Below, one piece after another: positions 1 through 9,721 of a stretch of 64,000 bases of DNA. Positions within the stretch are counted from its first letter, which is position 1. Every line of letters begins with the position of its first letter. Under the pieces are notes generated by a model that had not been told where the DNA came from, made no database searches, and saw only the letters and a list, made by a program, of their open reading frames with translations. The position numbers were made by a program, and so were the translations under genes. The DNA is from Macrostomum hystrix (Eukaryota; Platyhelminthes; Macrostomidae): the NCBI GenBank assembly GCA_950097015.1, contig CATNEN010000003.1, positions 10,149,501 through 10,213,500 on the forward strand, in the 5' to 3' direction.

Positions 1-2
1 GG

Positions 3-1286
3 GCTGGGGCGGGGGGCCTTGCGCCTCCTGCCCAGGCTCCTGCACGGGGCGGAGCCCACGACGCCCCGAGGCCAGGGTCGCGGGCCAAGGAGGTCCCGGC
101 GCCCATCCGGACGGCGGCTCGGCCTGAAGGAGAAGCGGAGGCAGAGGGCCCTGTGCCCACCGCCGACGCTGATCCCGAGGGTGGGGTCGCCACCGGACAG
201 GGCCCGGGACCACATGCCACCTACGCCGCCATCGCACGTAGGCAACCTGCCGTTGTCATCACCGGCAGAGACGGAAAAAGGCTGAGCAGCGAACAGCTCA
301 GCAACATTTGCCGCAACATAGATGCTATGCTGTGGCAACTCCAACTGAAGGGCGAGCCCCTGGCGGTCGGCGCAAGCGCTACCAGGGAATCGTGCTTCGT
401 CGTCTGGCCCGGCGACGCGGAATCAGGGCGGCGGCTCCTTGAGTTGCTGCCCACGCAGAGCTGGGCGGCTGGCCTCGACTTCCTCCGGGAGAACGAGCCA
501 CCAAAGACCAAGCGACACCGCATTTTCGTCCCGGCGAAAAGTGTCGTCACCAGCGCTGAGGACCTCCGCATGGGCCTCATCGCGATGAGCCGGGAGCTGC
601 CGACAGCGGGCCTGATCGTGCACCGCACGATCCTGCGCCCCGATGGCACCGGGTTCACCGCCATTCTGGGCTTGTCCGAGCAATGGACACGCCGATACCC
701 AGATGGCGCCAACATCTGCATTGGTCTGTGGAAGACCAAAATCTTCGCCTTCGAGGCAGATAAAACTCGAGGTCAGACCGGGCCCACCACCGTACCGGCC
801 ACTGAAGGGTCCTCGGACCCCGAGGTTGGGACTGGGGGCAGGGCCCAGTCGTCTCGCCAAAAAAGGCCAGAGCGTGCCATCGCTGGCAGCTCTGAGCGTC
901 GCCCCGCGCGCATCACAAAGCGCCGGGGCCTTCTCCAGCGGGCCTCCGAGGTGGTGCGAACCGCCAGGATGGCCCAGCTGCGCGCTGAGATGCGCGGTGG
1001 CCCACCGGGGCAGGCGCCGCAACCAAGGGCTACGGGGGAGGCCTCTAAGGTGCCCAGCTCCATCGAGCAGGGCCCTTCGAGCGCCCCTCCCACGGCCCAG
1101 GGTGCGGTGTCGGCACCGGTTGAGGGTGACTCTGGGCCTGGGCTCGGGGCCGGGGGTGGGGACTGGGCGGCTGACCCCGTCGAGTTCCCGCCTCTGGCTC
1201 GGGGCCGGGGCACGGAGGAGCCCATGGCTACCGACATCGACCCGGAGGAGGAGGACCGCCTTCTGGCTGAGTCCCCCTCCAAGTAG
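3..1286 (+). CDS. LINE ORF1 protein, 5' end outside window
   Basis: The frame is open from base 3 to a TAG at 1284-1286, so the start codon lies upstream of the window. The first roughly 60 codons are Pro/Gly/Arg/Ala rich. From about 210 to 770 there is a folded-looking region (TYAAIARRQPAVVITG, then VVWPGD, then RHRIFVPAKSV and IGLWKTKIFAFEADKT) whose pattern resembles the RRM-like gag domains (DUF4780 type) of other LINE ORF1 proteins. This family call is from memory of the pattern and is tentative. The tail is basic, then rich in Pro, Gly and acidic residues. ORF2 starts 12 bases later in the same frame, so termination-reinitiation or stop bypass could link them. The base composition is much more GC-rich than the host intergenic DNA. 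Confidence 0.65.
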   Translation, partial: AGAGGLAPPAQAPARGGAHDAPRPGSRAKEVPAPIRTAARPEGEAEAEGPVPTADADPEGGVATGQGPGPHATYAAIARRQPAVVITGRDGKRLSSEQLSNICRNIDAMLWQLQLKGEPLAVGASATRESCFVVWPGDAESGRRLLELLPTQSWAAGLDFLRENEPPKTKRHRIFVPAKSVVTSAEDLRMGLIAMSRELPTAGLIVHRTILRPDGTGFTAILGLSEQWTRRYPDGANICIGLWKTKIFAFEADKTRGQTGPTTVPATEGSSDPEVGTGGRAQSSRQKRPERAIAGSSERRPARITKRRGLLQRASEVVRTARMAQLRAEMRGGPPGQAPQPRATGEASKVPSSIEQGPSSAPPTAQGAVSAPVEGDSGPGLGAGGGDWAADPVEFPPLARGRGTEEPMATDIDPEEEDRLLAESPSK

Positions 1287-1298
1287 ACCTCTGCCTGC

Positions 1299-2157
1299 AT
1301 GATGATCCCCGGAATATCATGTCTGCAAGTTAACACCCAGCACTGCGTGGCAGCATCAGTCAATCTGATGCGCACGACAGAGCGCACGATGCCGGGCCTT
1401 GTACTTGTGCAGGAGCCCTGGTTATCAAAAAACAAGCCAAGTAACATTCCTGCTGGCTATGACTGCTTCTGCATGGCAGACTCTGTCCGCCCTAGATCAC
1501 TGATCTATGCTGCAAAAGCCTTAAATGCGTGGATGAGACCCGATCTCTCTAACGGGGACATCTGCGTCATCCAATCTGCACACATTGTGCCCAACAAGTT
1601 GACCCTCGTGGCATCCGCCTACCTGGCAGGCGACGCCCCCGTGGTCAGCGATACCCTCGTCGCCCTCTGTGATTTCGCCAGGGCACGAAATTTTGAGCTG
1701 CTCCTCGCGGGAGATGCAAACTCGCATCACACCCACTGGGGTAGCTCAAAAATCAATGACCGCGGCGAAGAGCTCCTGGCCTTCGTTAGCGGCACGCCTC
1801 TTAACTTCTGCAATGTGGGCAACACGCCCACGTTCGACAATGGGCGGTGGGCTGAGGTGCTTGACGTCACCCTGGCCTCACCCGGCATCCTCCCAAGGGT
1901 GCTGGGGTGGGAGGTGTGGGAGACCGAAAGCTCGCTCTCGGACCACCGCTTCATTCGCTTCAACATCGGTACCCCCGATAAGAAGCAAAAGCCTATTTGG
2001 AGGCGTAATGTCAGAAACACCGACTGGCCCGTGTTCAGCCAAAAGCTGCATGAGGGCCTTCGGGATTCCGACCCCTCCATGGCCATGGCAACCACGCAGG
2101 ACCTAGATGGAGTGGCTGCCCTGCTGGGCGGCGCCATCACAGAGGCCTACGAAATGG
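1299..2157 (+). pseudogene. LINE ORF2, 5' part: AP endonuclease domain, interrupted
   Basis: The ATG at 1299 opens a frame with the exonuclease/endonuclease/phosphatase fold: QVNTQHCVAA near the N-terminus, LVQEPWLSK (catalytic Glu), LLLAGDANSHHTHWGS (the GDxN motif), then LDVTLASP and SLSDHRFIRF (the terminal SDH motif). All landmark motifs for strand nicking at the target site are present. The frame is broken at 2157 by the LTR retrotransposon; the codons after that to the stop at 2169-2171 are LTR sequence. The same frame resumes at 6786 on the far side of the insertion, so the split left the host frame recoverable in principle. The LINE is still dead because of the RT lesions further on. 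Confidence 0.85.
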
Positions 2158-2312
2158 TGTTGTGCAGTTGATTAATGCACGTACATAGTTCGTACATGTA
2201 CACCTCTGATATCGATTGGCGCAGAATATATATAGTCCAATAACTGAGAGCCAACTTGGCGTGAAAGTTTCGGATACTAACTTGGCTGACTCGCTACTAT
2301 TCATTTACAACA
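2158..2312 (+). repeat. 5' LTR of the gypsy element
   Basis: This 155-bp direct repeat starts TGTTGTGCAG and ends TTTACAACA, with the canonical TG...CA ends. It contains a TATATATAG stretch at about 2226-2236 that could be the TATA box of the element. It is identical to 6626-6780. Confidence 0.97.
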
Positions 2313-2313
2313 T

Positions 2314-2331
2314 TGGCATCGCAAGCTCAAG
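2314..2331 (+). other. Candidate primer-binding site of the gypsy element
   Basis: TGG begins two bases after the LTR end, as expected for pairing with the CCA end of a tRNA, followed by CATCGCAAGCTC. I could not assign the tRNA species by eye. Confidence 0.5.
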
Positions 2332-2443
2332 CGAACACCCACCCCAATAAGCCGGGGTCGGAGTAGACTGAAGTGAAGTGACTGCAAGCCTGCAAAGCCA
2401 AGCGTAAACAACAGCGCCAAACTGCAAAAGTGCAAACTGAAAC

Positions 2444-5400
2444 ATGACGAGTGACAGAAACTCAGCAGAAGCGCCGCGGATCAGCGTATCGCCGCCGGAT
2501 CAATTCCTGCCGCAGCCGGGCCGACCGGCGAGGCCGTGGAAAGAGTGGAAGGCCCTCTTTGAGAACTACTTACTTGCGGCCGGCTACGACACTTTGCCGG
2601 AAGCGAGGAGGCGCGCGCTGTTGCTGCACTGCCTTGGCGCGGAAGGGCAGCGAGTCTTTGCGGCTGTGGCAGCAACGAAGAGGCCGAGTCCGACAGAACT
2701 CGCGGCGACAGTCGCGATTCTGGACGAGCAGTTCGGAGCCAAAGTCAACGTGGTGGCGGAGCGCCACAAGTTTCGGCAGCGCAGTCAGCGTCCGGGTGAA
2801 AAGATTGCGGACTTTGTGGCGGCTCTGTATGCTCTGGCTGGCTCATGTGAGTTCCGCGACATGATGGAAGAAATGATCCGCGACCAGATCGTGGAGAAGG
2901 TCAGCGACAGGCGAATTCGAGAGCGCTTGCTGATCGAGGACGGCCTGACGCTGCAGAAGGCAGTGACGCTGAGCCAGCAATGGGAGACCAGCATCGCTGA
3001 GGCCAGCGCGATAGAGACGGAAGGCGCAGCCGCGGCCGGAGCACAGCTGGAAGAAGAGGTGAAGAGAGTCCGACTACAACCAGACAGGAAGAACACAGGA
3101 CAAGGGCGACCAGATCGAGAGTCATGCTCCAAGTGCGGAGGCGGGCACAACAGACGAGCCCGGTGTCCAGCTGAAGGCAAGAGTTGTCATGTCTGCGGGA
3201 GGGCGAACCATTTCGGCCGGATGTGCAGGTCGCAGGGCGCCAAGGTCGCCGAGGTCATGGACGAGAGCGGCCAAGCCGTGTACATGGTGCGCGGCGCCGC
3301 CAGTCCCGACATCCGCTGCCGGCTGAAGGTGCATGGCATCTGGCTGAATCTGCTTGTAGACTCGGGAGCCAAGGTGTCCATCCTGTCAGAGAGGACCTTC
3401 AGGAAGCTCGGAAACCGGTCGCCACTCCAGCCGTCGACCAAGAAACTCATCGCGTACAACGGCAAGGCAATCGATGTCGTCGGCGAGGCGGTGCTGTCCG
3501 TCAGCTATCGCGGCCAGCTGGTGCCATTTTTCTGCTTTACCGTGGTACGGCAAGGCTCCGACATCATGGGAACGGATCTGATGCAGCACCTCAGCTTCCA
3601 GGTGGTGGACAAGGACGGCGACCTCGTGCGCACAGTCGAAAAAACGGCAGAGCTACCGGTCTGGCTGGCCGAGCGCTTCAAGCCACTGACGCAGGGACTC
3701 GGGCGGATCCGAGGATTCGAGCACCGGCCCAGGCTGAACCCCGCCGTGCCCCCGGTGGCGCAATCGCGACGCCGCATCCCACTTAGCATCAAAGACAAAG
3801 TCCAGGCGGAGATTGACCAGCTGCTGGAGGATGACATCATCGAGGAGATCCAGGCTTCAGAGTGGATTTCGAACCTGGTGATCGTCCCGAAGCCTGATGG
3901 CAAAATCAGGGTCTGCAATGACCTCAGGTGCCCAAACAAGGCCATAGTTCCGGATAAGCAGCCGCTGCCGACATTCGAGGAGCTGACAACGGAGTTCAAG
4001 GGATCGACCGTGTTCACTAAGCTGGATTTAAATTCTTCGTATCTGCAGTTGGAGCTAGCAGAAGATAGGCGGGACTTAACGGCCTTCATTACGGAGAAAG
4101 GGCTGTACCGGTACAAGCGCGTATGCTATGGCCTAAACAGCGCCCCGGCGGCCTTCCAGAAAGTTCTCAGCAAGATTCTCCATGGCTGTTCCGGGACGCT
4201 GCACTACATCGACGACATAGTGGTGCACGCTGCCAACGAGGCGGAGCACCTGCGGCGGCTCACGACAGTGCTGGACAAGCTGCTCGCCCATGGCGTCACG
4301 CTCAACGCCTCAAAGTGCCAGTGGGCTGCAGAGACAGTGCAGTTCCTGGGCTATATCGTCTCCGCGAGAGGACTTCAGCCGATGCAGTCTAACGTTGAAG
4401 ACATCGAGGCGGTGCCGGAGCCCCAGAACGCCGAGGCAGTGGCCTCATTTCTGGGAATGGTTAAATTCTATTCCAACTTTCTGCACAACCTGTCCGACAT
4501 CGCCGAGCCGCTGCTGCTGCTACTTCGCAAAGAGCAGCCCTGGAACTGGACAACAGATTGCCAAAAGGCCTTTTGGAGGCTCAAGAAGATGGTGGTGTCC
4601 CCAACATGCTTGCGATTCTTCAGTCCCGACGACAAGATCATCGTGGCCTGCGACAGCTCCGCGCACGCTCTGGGGGCCGTGCTGATGCAAGACGACAGCG
4701 CCGGGGTTCGAAGACCAGTCGCTTTCGCGTCAAGGACCCTGTCAGCGACCGAGCGCAAGTACTCCGCATCAGAGAGAGAGGCTCTCGCGTGCATCTTCGC
4801 GTGCGAGAGATGGCACTATTTCCTGTTCGGCCGGAGATTCGAGCTGCACACGGACCACCAGGCTCTGACGACGCTGCTGACGGCTCAAGGCAGCGGCCAC
4901 CGGCCTCTGCGGCTTCATCGATGGGCCGACCGCCTGCTCGCGTACGACTTCCAAGTCTGCCACGTTCCTGGCAAGAAGAACATCGTGCCAGATTTTTTGT
5001 CGCGCCACGGCGCTCTCGAAGGAAAATGCCCAAGGCAAAGCGAAGAGGACTCGACCGAGCTCCAAGTGAATGCCGTACTGCTGTCGGGCGCGCTGGAGAT
5101 TGTCAGTCCAAGCGAACTGGCCGAGGCATCCCTGCAGGACCCGCTAATCAATGATGCGGTCACAATGACGCTCCAGGGGTGGCCTAACTCCATCAAGCAG
5201 CTGAAGCCGGAGCTGCAGCCGTTCTGGAGGATGCGGACGCAACTGGCGCTCTGGAATGACGGCAAGTGCCTGGCCAACGGCACCCGAGCAGTAATCCCCG
5301 CATCCCTGAGGGAGAAGACGCTGCAGCTGGCGCATTTCGGGCACCTCGGCGTGAGCAAAATGAAGCAGCATTGCCGGGACGCAGTCTGGTGGCCGCAAAT

Positions 5401-6439
5401 CGATCAGCATATCGAGGAATTTGTGCGACATTGCGAGGCCTGCCTGCTTAGCGAGAAGAACTTTAAGCCACCCAAGACGGTCCTGACCCCTACGAAGTGG
5501 CCGACGCGTCCATGGGAGGAACTCCAGCTCGACATCTTCGGGGAGCTGCACTCTGCGCCGAACTCCTGTCGCTTCATCCTGGTGCTGTACGATTTGCATT
5601 CAAAGTGGCCGGAGGCTGCCTGCATGTCGACTGTCACAAGCGCGGATGTCATCGACGCCCTGACAACGTGGTTTAGCCGCTGGGGCCTGCCGAAGAGCAT
5701 TAAAACAGACGGAGGTCCGCAGTTCGTGTCCGGCGATTTCGAGGATTTTCTTCAGCGCTGCGGCATCCGGCACCGGCAGTCACCGCACTACCACCCCCAG
5801 GGCAACGCGGCCGTAGAGCGCTTCAACCGTTTTCTCAAGGACGGCCTAAAGACGCACCTAGAGGAGGGCTACGACTTCAAGGACGCGGTGAAGACGCTGC
5901 TGTGGTCGTACAGGGCCACCCCACATGCACTGACTGGAGTGTCACCGGCGGAGCTCATGACAGGCCGGAAGATCAGCACCCCGTTGACAGCTCTGCAGCA
6001 AAGGACAACAGCGCGGCACAGACTGGCGGCCAGCATCAAGCGGAGGCAGCAGCGCGTTTTCGATCAGCTCAACACGACCCGGAGGCCGCCGCCCACGTTC
6101 ATAGTCGGCGACTGGGTGCGCGTGAAGCGGCCGTTCGCCCGCGGCAAGCTGAGCAGCCGCCTGTCCGAGCCACGGCAGATCTCCCGGATTGCGAGCGCGA
6201 CCACCGTCATCCTCAGCGATGGCTCCCGCTGGCACGTCGACAACTGCGTTCGGGTACCGCGGCCAGCCGGAGCGCTGCCGCACTGGCCAGCGCCGGCTCC
6301 CAGCGCAGCCGGGACAGCCGCGGAGGCGGCGACGGCGGCAGACCCAGCGAGACAGCAGCAGCCAGCCCAGACAGCGATCCGAGTGAGCTCAAGGCCGCGA
6401 GCGACGCCGCAATGGTACGGTGAAATCGTGACTCACTGA
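2444..6439 (+). CDS. Gag-Pol polyprotein of Ty3/gypsy retrotransposon (1331 aa)
   Basis: A single intact frame encodes all functions for reverse transcription and integration. In order: a gag region (residues about 1-220); two zinc knuckles at about 228-262 (CSKCGGGH...C and the canonical CHVCGRANHFGRMC); aspartic protease with LLVDSGAKVSIL near 305; reverse transcriptase with the KLDLNSSYLQLEL block and the catalytic YIDDIV near 588; RNase H with VACDSSAHALGAVL near 734 and HTDHQAL; integrase with an HHCC finger (HFGHLGV...HCEAC) near 965-1005, then a DDE core with LQLDIFGEL, TDGGPQFVS and NAAVERFN; and a C-terminal tail with VGDWVRVKRP. Gag and pol share one frame with no frameshift. The RT block has Ser where Gly-Tyr is usual (LNSSY). 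Codon use is GC-rich, unlike nearby host genes. Confidence 0.96.
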   Translation: MTSDRNSAEAPRISVSPPDQFLPQPGRPARPWKEWKALFENYLLAAGYDTLPEARRRALLLHCLGAEGQRVFAAVAATKRPSPTELAATVAILDEQFGAKVNVVAERHKFRQRSQRPGEKIADFVAALYALAGSCEFRDMMEEMIRDQIVEKVSDRRIRERLLIEDGLTLQKAVTLSQQWETSIAEASAIETEGAAAAGAQLEEEVKRVRLQPDRKNTGQGRPDRESCSKCGGGHNRRARCPAEGKSCHVCGRANHFGRMCRSQGAKVAEVMDESGQAVYMVRGAASPDIRCRLKVHGIWLNLLVDSGAKVSILSERTFRKLGNRSPLQPSTKKLIAYNGKAIDVVGEAVLSVSYRGQLVPFFCFTVVRQGSDIMGTDLMQHLSFQVVDKDGDLVRTVEKTAELPVWLAERFKPLTQGLGRIRGFEHRPRLNPAVPPVAQSRRRIPLSIKDKVQAEIDQLLEDDIIEEIQASEWISNLVIVPKPDGKIRVCNDLRCPNKAIVPDKQPLPTFEELTTEFKGSTVFTKLDLNSSYLQLELAEDRRDLTAFITEKGLYRYKRVCYGLNSAPAAFQKVLSKILHGCSGTLHYIDDIVVHAANEAEHLRRLTTVLDKLLAHGVTLNASKCQWAAETVQFLGYIVSARGLQPMQSNVEDIEAVPEPQNAEAVASFLGMVKFYSNFLHNLSDIAEPLLLLLRKEQPWNWTTDCQKAFWRLKKMVVSPTCLRFFSPDDKIIVACDSSAHALGAVLMQDDSAGVRRPVAFASRTLSATERKYSASEREALACIFACERWHYFLFGRRFELHTDHQALTTLLTAQGSGHRPLRLHRWADRLLAYDFQVCHVPGKKNIVPDFLSRHGALEGKCPRQSEEDSTELQVNAVLLSGALEIVSPSELAEASLQDPLINDAVTMTLQGWPNSIKQLKPELQPFWRMRTQLALWNDGKCLANGTRAVIPASLREKTLQLAHFGHLGVSKMKQHCRDAVWWPQIDQHIEEFVRHCEACLLSEKNFKPPKTVLTPTKWPTRPWEELQLDIFGELHSAPNSCRFILVLYDLHSKWPEAACMSTVTSADVIDALTTWFSRWGLPKSIKTDGGPQFVSGDFEDFLQRCGIRHRQSPHYHPQGNAAVERFNRFLKDGLKTHLEEGYDFKDAVKTLLWSYRATPHALTGVSPAELMTGRKISTPLTALQQRTTARHRLAASIKRRQQRVFDQLNTTRRPPPTFIVGDWVRVKRPFARGKLSSRLSEPRQISRIASATTVILSDGSRWHVDNCVRVPRPAGALPHWPAPAPSAAGTAAEAATAADPARQQQPAQTAIRVSSRPRATPQWYGEIVTH

Positions 6440-6625
6440 CTCGTTTATTAGTGACGGTTATTCAGCTGTTATTAGCGATCAGCTGTTTCGATTTAATTCT
6501 CTTTGAAGTACCTGATGCATAAAAAGATCATTTTACTCCTTCGATGCTTGGTAATGCACTTTTATTTCCTGCTCAATATTTGCATAATTATTTTCGTTGC
6601 TCTATCCTTTGAAAGGGAAGGTGAA
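6440..6625 (+). other. 3' untranslated region and polypurine tract of the gypsy element
   Basis: This AT-rich, non-coding stretch ends in a purine-rich tract (GAAAGGGAAGGTGAA, 6611-6625) directly against the 3' LTR, in the position of the plus-strand primer. Confidence 0.7.
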
Positions 6626-6780
6626 TGTTGTGCAGTTGATTAATGCACGTACATAGTTCGTACATGTACACCTCTGATATCGATTGGCGCAGAATATATA
6701 TAGTCCAATAACTGAGAGCCAACTTGGCGTGAAAGTTTCGGATACTAACTTGGCTGACTCGCTACTATTCATTTACAACA
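6626..6780 (+). repeat. 3' LTR of the gypsy element
   Basis: 155 bp, identical to 2158-2312, and followed at once by the target duplication AATGG at 6781-6785. Confidence 0.97.
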
Positions 6781-6785
6781 AATGG

Positions 6786-8795
6786 CTTGCCCGCTCAAAG
6801 CCTACAAAGGCAAAAAATCGGCCCCCTGGTGGAACCCCGAGCTCGGAGTCCTGAGACGCCGAGCAAAGGCTCTCCAGAGGAGGCTGAAAATCTCGCACGA
6901 CCCTGATGACAAAGAGGCCTATACTCGCGCCATCCATGAGTTTAAGGGCCGGGTCAGAAGGGCAAAAGCGGACAAGTGGCGACAATACTGCGAAGGGCTT
7001 GAGGGCTCGCGGCCCACGGCCCGCGTGGTAAAGGCGCTCACCAACGACCGCTTCTCCAAGCTCTCATCGATCAAAAAGCCAGACGGCTCGATCACGGAGC
7101 GCCCGGAGGAAACGCTTGAGCTTATGCTAGGGCATTTCTTCCCGAGTGTACCGGCGCACTTTGGCCCAGACGACCACTCACGTGGAGGTCAGGGCCTGGC
7201 TCAGTCACTCGTCACGAATGACCGCATCGTTCGCGCGGCAAAGTCATTCAACCCTTTCAAAGCACCTGGGCCAGATGGTATTTATCCGGCCTTTTTGCAT
7301 GAAGCGGTCAAAAATGGCCGCTTCCTCCATCTCCTCTGCAGACTTCTACGGGCCTGCATCGTGCTGGGCTATGTACCAGCGCCTCAAGTCAGTACCATCG
7401 TGCTGACTTCCACCTGCCTCAAGCTCATGGAAAGACTGGTGCTCTGGCGCCTTCTTACTGTAGAGCTAGGGCGGGCCCCGCTCTCCCCAAACCAGCACGC
7501 CTTTCGGGCGGGCCGGTCCACGGAGAGCGCCCTCCACTGCATCGTGGATTGCCCTGGCTGTCTTCCTAGACATTGAGGGGGCCTTTGATAACGTTGTTTT
7601 CGATGCTTTTGAGGAGGCCCTGGTTTCCAGGGCCACTCACCCCCACCTCGTTCGCTGGGTCATGTACATCCGCCATTGGTGGATCATCATCTGGGCCAGC
7701 GCCATGGGCATCCAGAAAAACCTGGAGGCGCTCTATAGGGTGCAGGGCAGAGCCTGTCGTATGACGCTGGGCGCCCCACCCTCCACTCCCTTCGAAGGCA
7801 TGAATGCTTTCCTCAACGCTACACCCATTGACATTTTCGTCAAGGGGGAAGCAGCAAAGTCCACCCGTCGTCTTCTTGATGCGGGTGTCTCCTTCCAGAA
7901 TTCGCGAGCCTTCTCGAAGCGCTCCCTTCTGCCTCACTCTGACCTCTGCCTGAAAACTCTGGGCGAGTGCGGAGGGCTCACCATCCTTTCGGACGGGGCC
8001 CCGGCCACTTTACTCCGGAGCCACAGGTACAAAGTCAGCATCTCCCCTCGTAATGAGGTAAAGGACTGCTGGGATGACCCGGCAGTCCACTGTTACACTG
8101 ACGGCTCTCTGATGAACGGTAAATCGGGATTCGGAGTGTGCGTCGCCTCGGGTGGTGAGGTCCTCTGGACCCACTCCCAATACTGTGGCAAGAGCTCTAG
8201 CGTTTTCCAAAACGAAGTGCTCGCCATCAGCTTCTGTGCGGCTGAGCTGCGCCAGAGGCAGCTGGCTGGTCGGAGGATCTTTTTTCACTCCGACAGTCAA
8301 GCAGCCCTCAAGGCCCTCAGCCGCTGCACCTCTCGCTCCAGAACCACCTTGAACTGCAACACCCAGTTAAACGGGTTGGCGCAGTCTAACAAGGTGGAGC
8401 TGATGTGGATCCCTGGGCATGCCGGGTTCACAGGGAATGAGATGGCGGACCAGCTTGCTAAGGCTGGAGCAGCCAGCTCCCTGATGGGCCCGGGCCCGGA
8501 GTCCCCGATCCCCATCTCTGTTGTCAACTCCAGCATCAACCGCTGGATGGAGACCCAGCACCGGAGGAGGTGGTCCAGCACCCTGAACTGTCGCCAGTCC
8601 AGGGCTGCGGTGCCAACCCCCTCTAGCAACCTGCGTAAAGCCTTGCTTAGGCTAAATCGCCGAGACCTGAGAACAGTCACCATGGCCCTCTCGGGACATG
8701 GCTGCTTCACCAGACACCGCTACCTCCAAGGCCACGTGCCTGATGCAAAACCAGGTGCAAAAAAGTATAACAAAATTGTCAAATCCTGGTCGTGA
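6786..8795 (+). pseudogene. LINE ORF2, 3' part: RT remnants and RNase H domain
   Basis: Downstream of the gypsy insertion the LINE frame resumes with APWWNPELGVLRRRAKALQRR, typical of the linker before RT. RT blocks FNPFKAPGPDGIYP, LSPNQHAFRAGRSTESALH and, in another frame from about 7545, AVFLDIEGAFDNV are present. The block with the catalytic YxDD and the KPGK...RPISL segment are missing: text jumps at about 7386 and again at about 7680. A frameshift lies near 7545-7555, and the first frame stops at 7574-7576. The second frame then runs to 8795 and includes a well-kept RNase H: CYTDGSLMNGKSGFG, FHSDSQAALKAL and MWIPGHAGFTGNEMADQLAKAG. Homology ends before the usual Cys-His tail. RT cannot be functional. 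Confidence 0.85.
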
Positions 8796-8805
8796 AAAGC
8801 TAGCG

Positions 8806-9015
8806 TTAGGGAGTGAGTGAAGGCAGAGCGGATAACTCGCTTGCCTTTCGCACCAAGGTCCCTGAGCTCGATTCCGCGGCGAGGGCCCATTTATTTGGAG
8901 CGCAGCCGCGGAGAGAAGACTTAAGGGGTTGCTCCAAGGCACAGGGAGAGTGTACACTGGATGAGAAAGTCCCGACCTTTACTTCTGTCCTAGCCATCCA
9001 TTCTCGGGCATTTTT
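8806..9015 (+). mobile_element. tRNA-derived SINE, family 1
   Basis: The sequence AAGGCAGAGCGGATAACTCG (A-box-like) is followed by GAGCTCGATTCCGCGGCGAG (B-box-like), then the body shared with the other copies of this family (CGCAGCCGCGGAGAGAAG, the GTGTACACTG...GAGAAAGTC block). It sits directly after the broken LINE end. Confidence 0.75.
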
Positions 9016-9084
9016 CCCTACACTCTGAAAAAAATTCAAGCCAACCTCATCAACGGTGAGGTTAAGCGTCTCGAAAAACTCCTA

Positions 9085-9720
9085 CGATAAAATGATCGCA
9101 GCTGCGAGTTACAATTCGAAAACTGAGAGGGCCCGAGTTATCATCAACCCACTGCCAGTTCATTTGATGCTTTCCAACGGTTCTAACTGACAGCATCAGG
9201 AAGGATTTCGCGACAAACAAACGTCAGGAGCTGACTGTGGCACTGTTCATCGATCCATATTTCTTCGATTTCGAATCGTACGTTTTCGTACGCGACAGCC
9301 TATTCCGCTCTCGCTGCCAGATGCTGATCATTCCCAGGGGTGCCTATCCATTCATGGACTATGACACAAACTTCAAACTGGCTCCGGGCAGGTCCTACAC
9401 AATCTCCATTGGCATGGAGAAGCTAGTCTTCAGCGAGGAACTCCACGGCAGTCACTGTTCGCCCATGCAGTCACGAGAATGCCCGATTCGCGGACCAATT
9501 GACCGGTGATTTGGTAGAGTACAATCACAGCTACACAGCCTGCCTGTACACCGAGTGGGCGATGAGCTGCTCTGCTGCGCCACGCACCCAGGTAGGACAA
9601 CCTGACAGAGATGTTGGCACTGGACAAATCGGCTGAGCACATGTTTCGCGACGAGCAGCTGCTCACTGATCCGACAATGCACTGCCGGCGCAACCAGCCG
9701 TGTGTGTACTCCACAAATTC
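9085..9720 (+). pseudogene. DEG/ENaC-like channel fragment, frame broken
   Basis: The extracellular part of a degenerin/ENaC/FaNaC sodium channel can be read in pieces. From about 9194: RKDFATNKRQELTV, DYDTNFKLAPGRSYTISIG, then a segment with conserved-looking cysteines (HCSPMQSRECPI). After a one-base shift at about 9507 the text continues as DLVEYNHSYTACLYTEWAMS, the usual Cys-rich continuation, and a third frame has DPTMHCRRNQPCVYSTN up to the start of the tandem repeat. There are no transmembrane segments in what remains. Phase breaks without usable introns between them suggest a pseudogene or a badly assembled exon. The repeat that follows could be an intron, so a real gene with errors is the alternative. 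Confidence 0.45.
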
Positions 9721-9721
9721 A

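Larger units (their letters stand above)
2158..6780 (+). mobile_element. Full-length Ty3/gypsy LTR retrotransposon, intact and young
   Basis: The 4,623-bp element is bounded by two direct repeats of 155 bp that begin TGTTG and end CAACA. By eye the two LTRs are identical base for base. They are flanked by the 5-bp duplication AATGG (2153-2157 and 6781-6785). Between them is one uninterrupted gag-pol frame (2444-6439), with a candidate primer-binding site right after the 5' LTR and a purine tract right before the 3' LTR. Identical LTRs, an intact frame and a clean target duplication together indicate very recent transposition. No envelope-like frame is present. The 155-bp LTRs are short for this superfamily. 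Confidence 0.97.
1..8745 (+). mobile_element. Degenerate LINE (APE + RT + RNase H type), split by a gypsy insertion
   Basis: The element reads 5' to 3' on the plus strand: a gag-like ORF1 (3-1286), then ORF2 with an apurinic endonuclease (from 1299), reverse transcriptase remnants (from about 6786) and an RNase H domain (about 8090-8480). RNase H after RT in an APE-type LINE is typical of the I-like group. The 5' end lies outside the window. Homology fades near 8745, before the cysteine-rich tail usually found in such ORF2 proteins, so the 3' end is probably truncated. The copy cannot work: it carries a 4.6-kb insertion, deletions in RT and a frameshift. Confidence 0.85.

Noticed and set aside
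221-1447. Antisense frames over LINE ORF1
   Set aside because: GC-rich shadow frames; the plus strand carries the recognisable ORF1 and ORF2.
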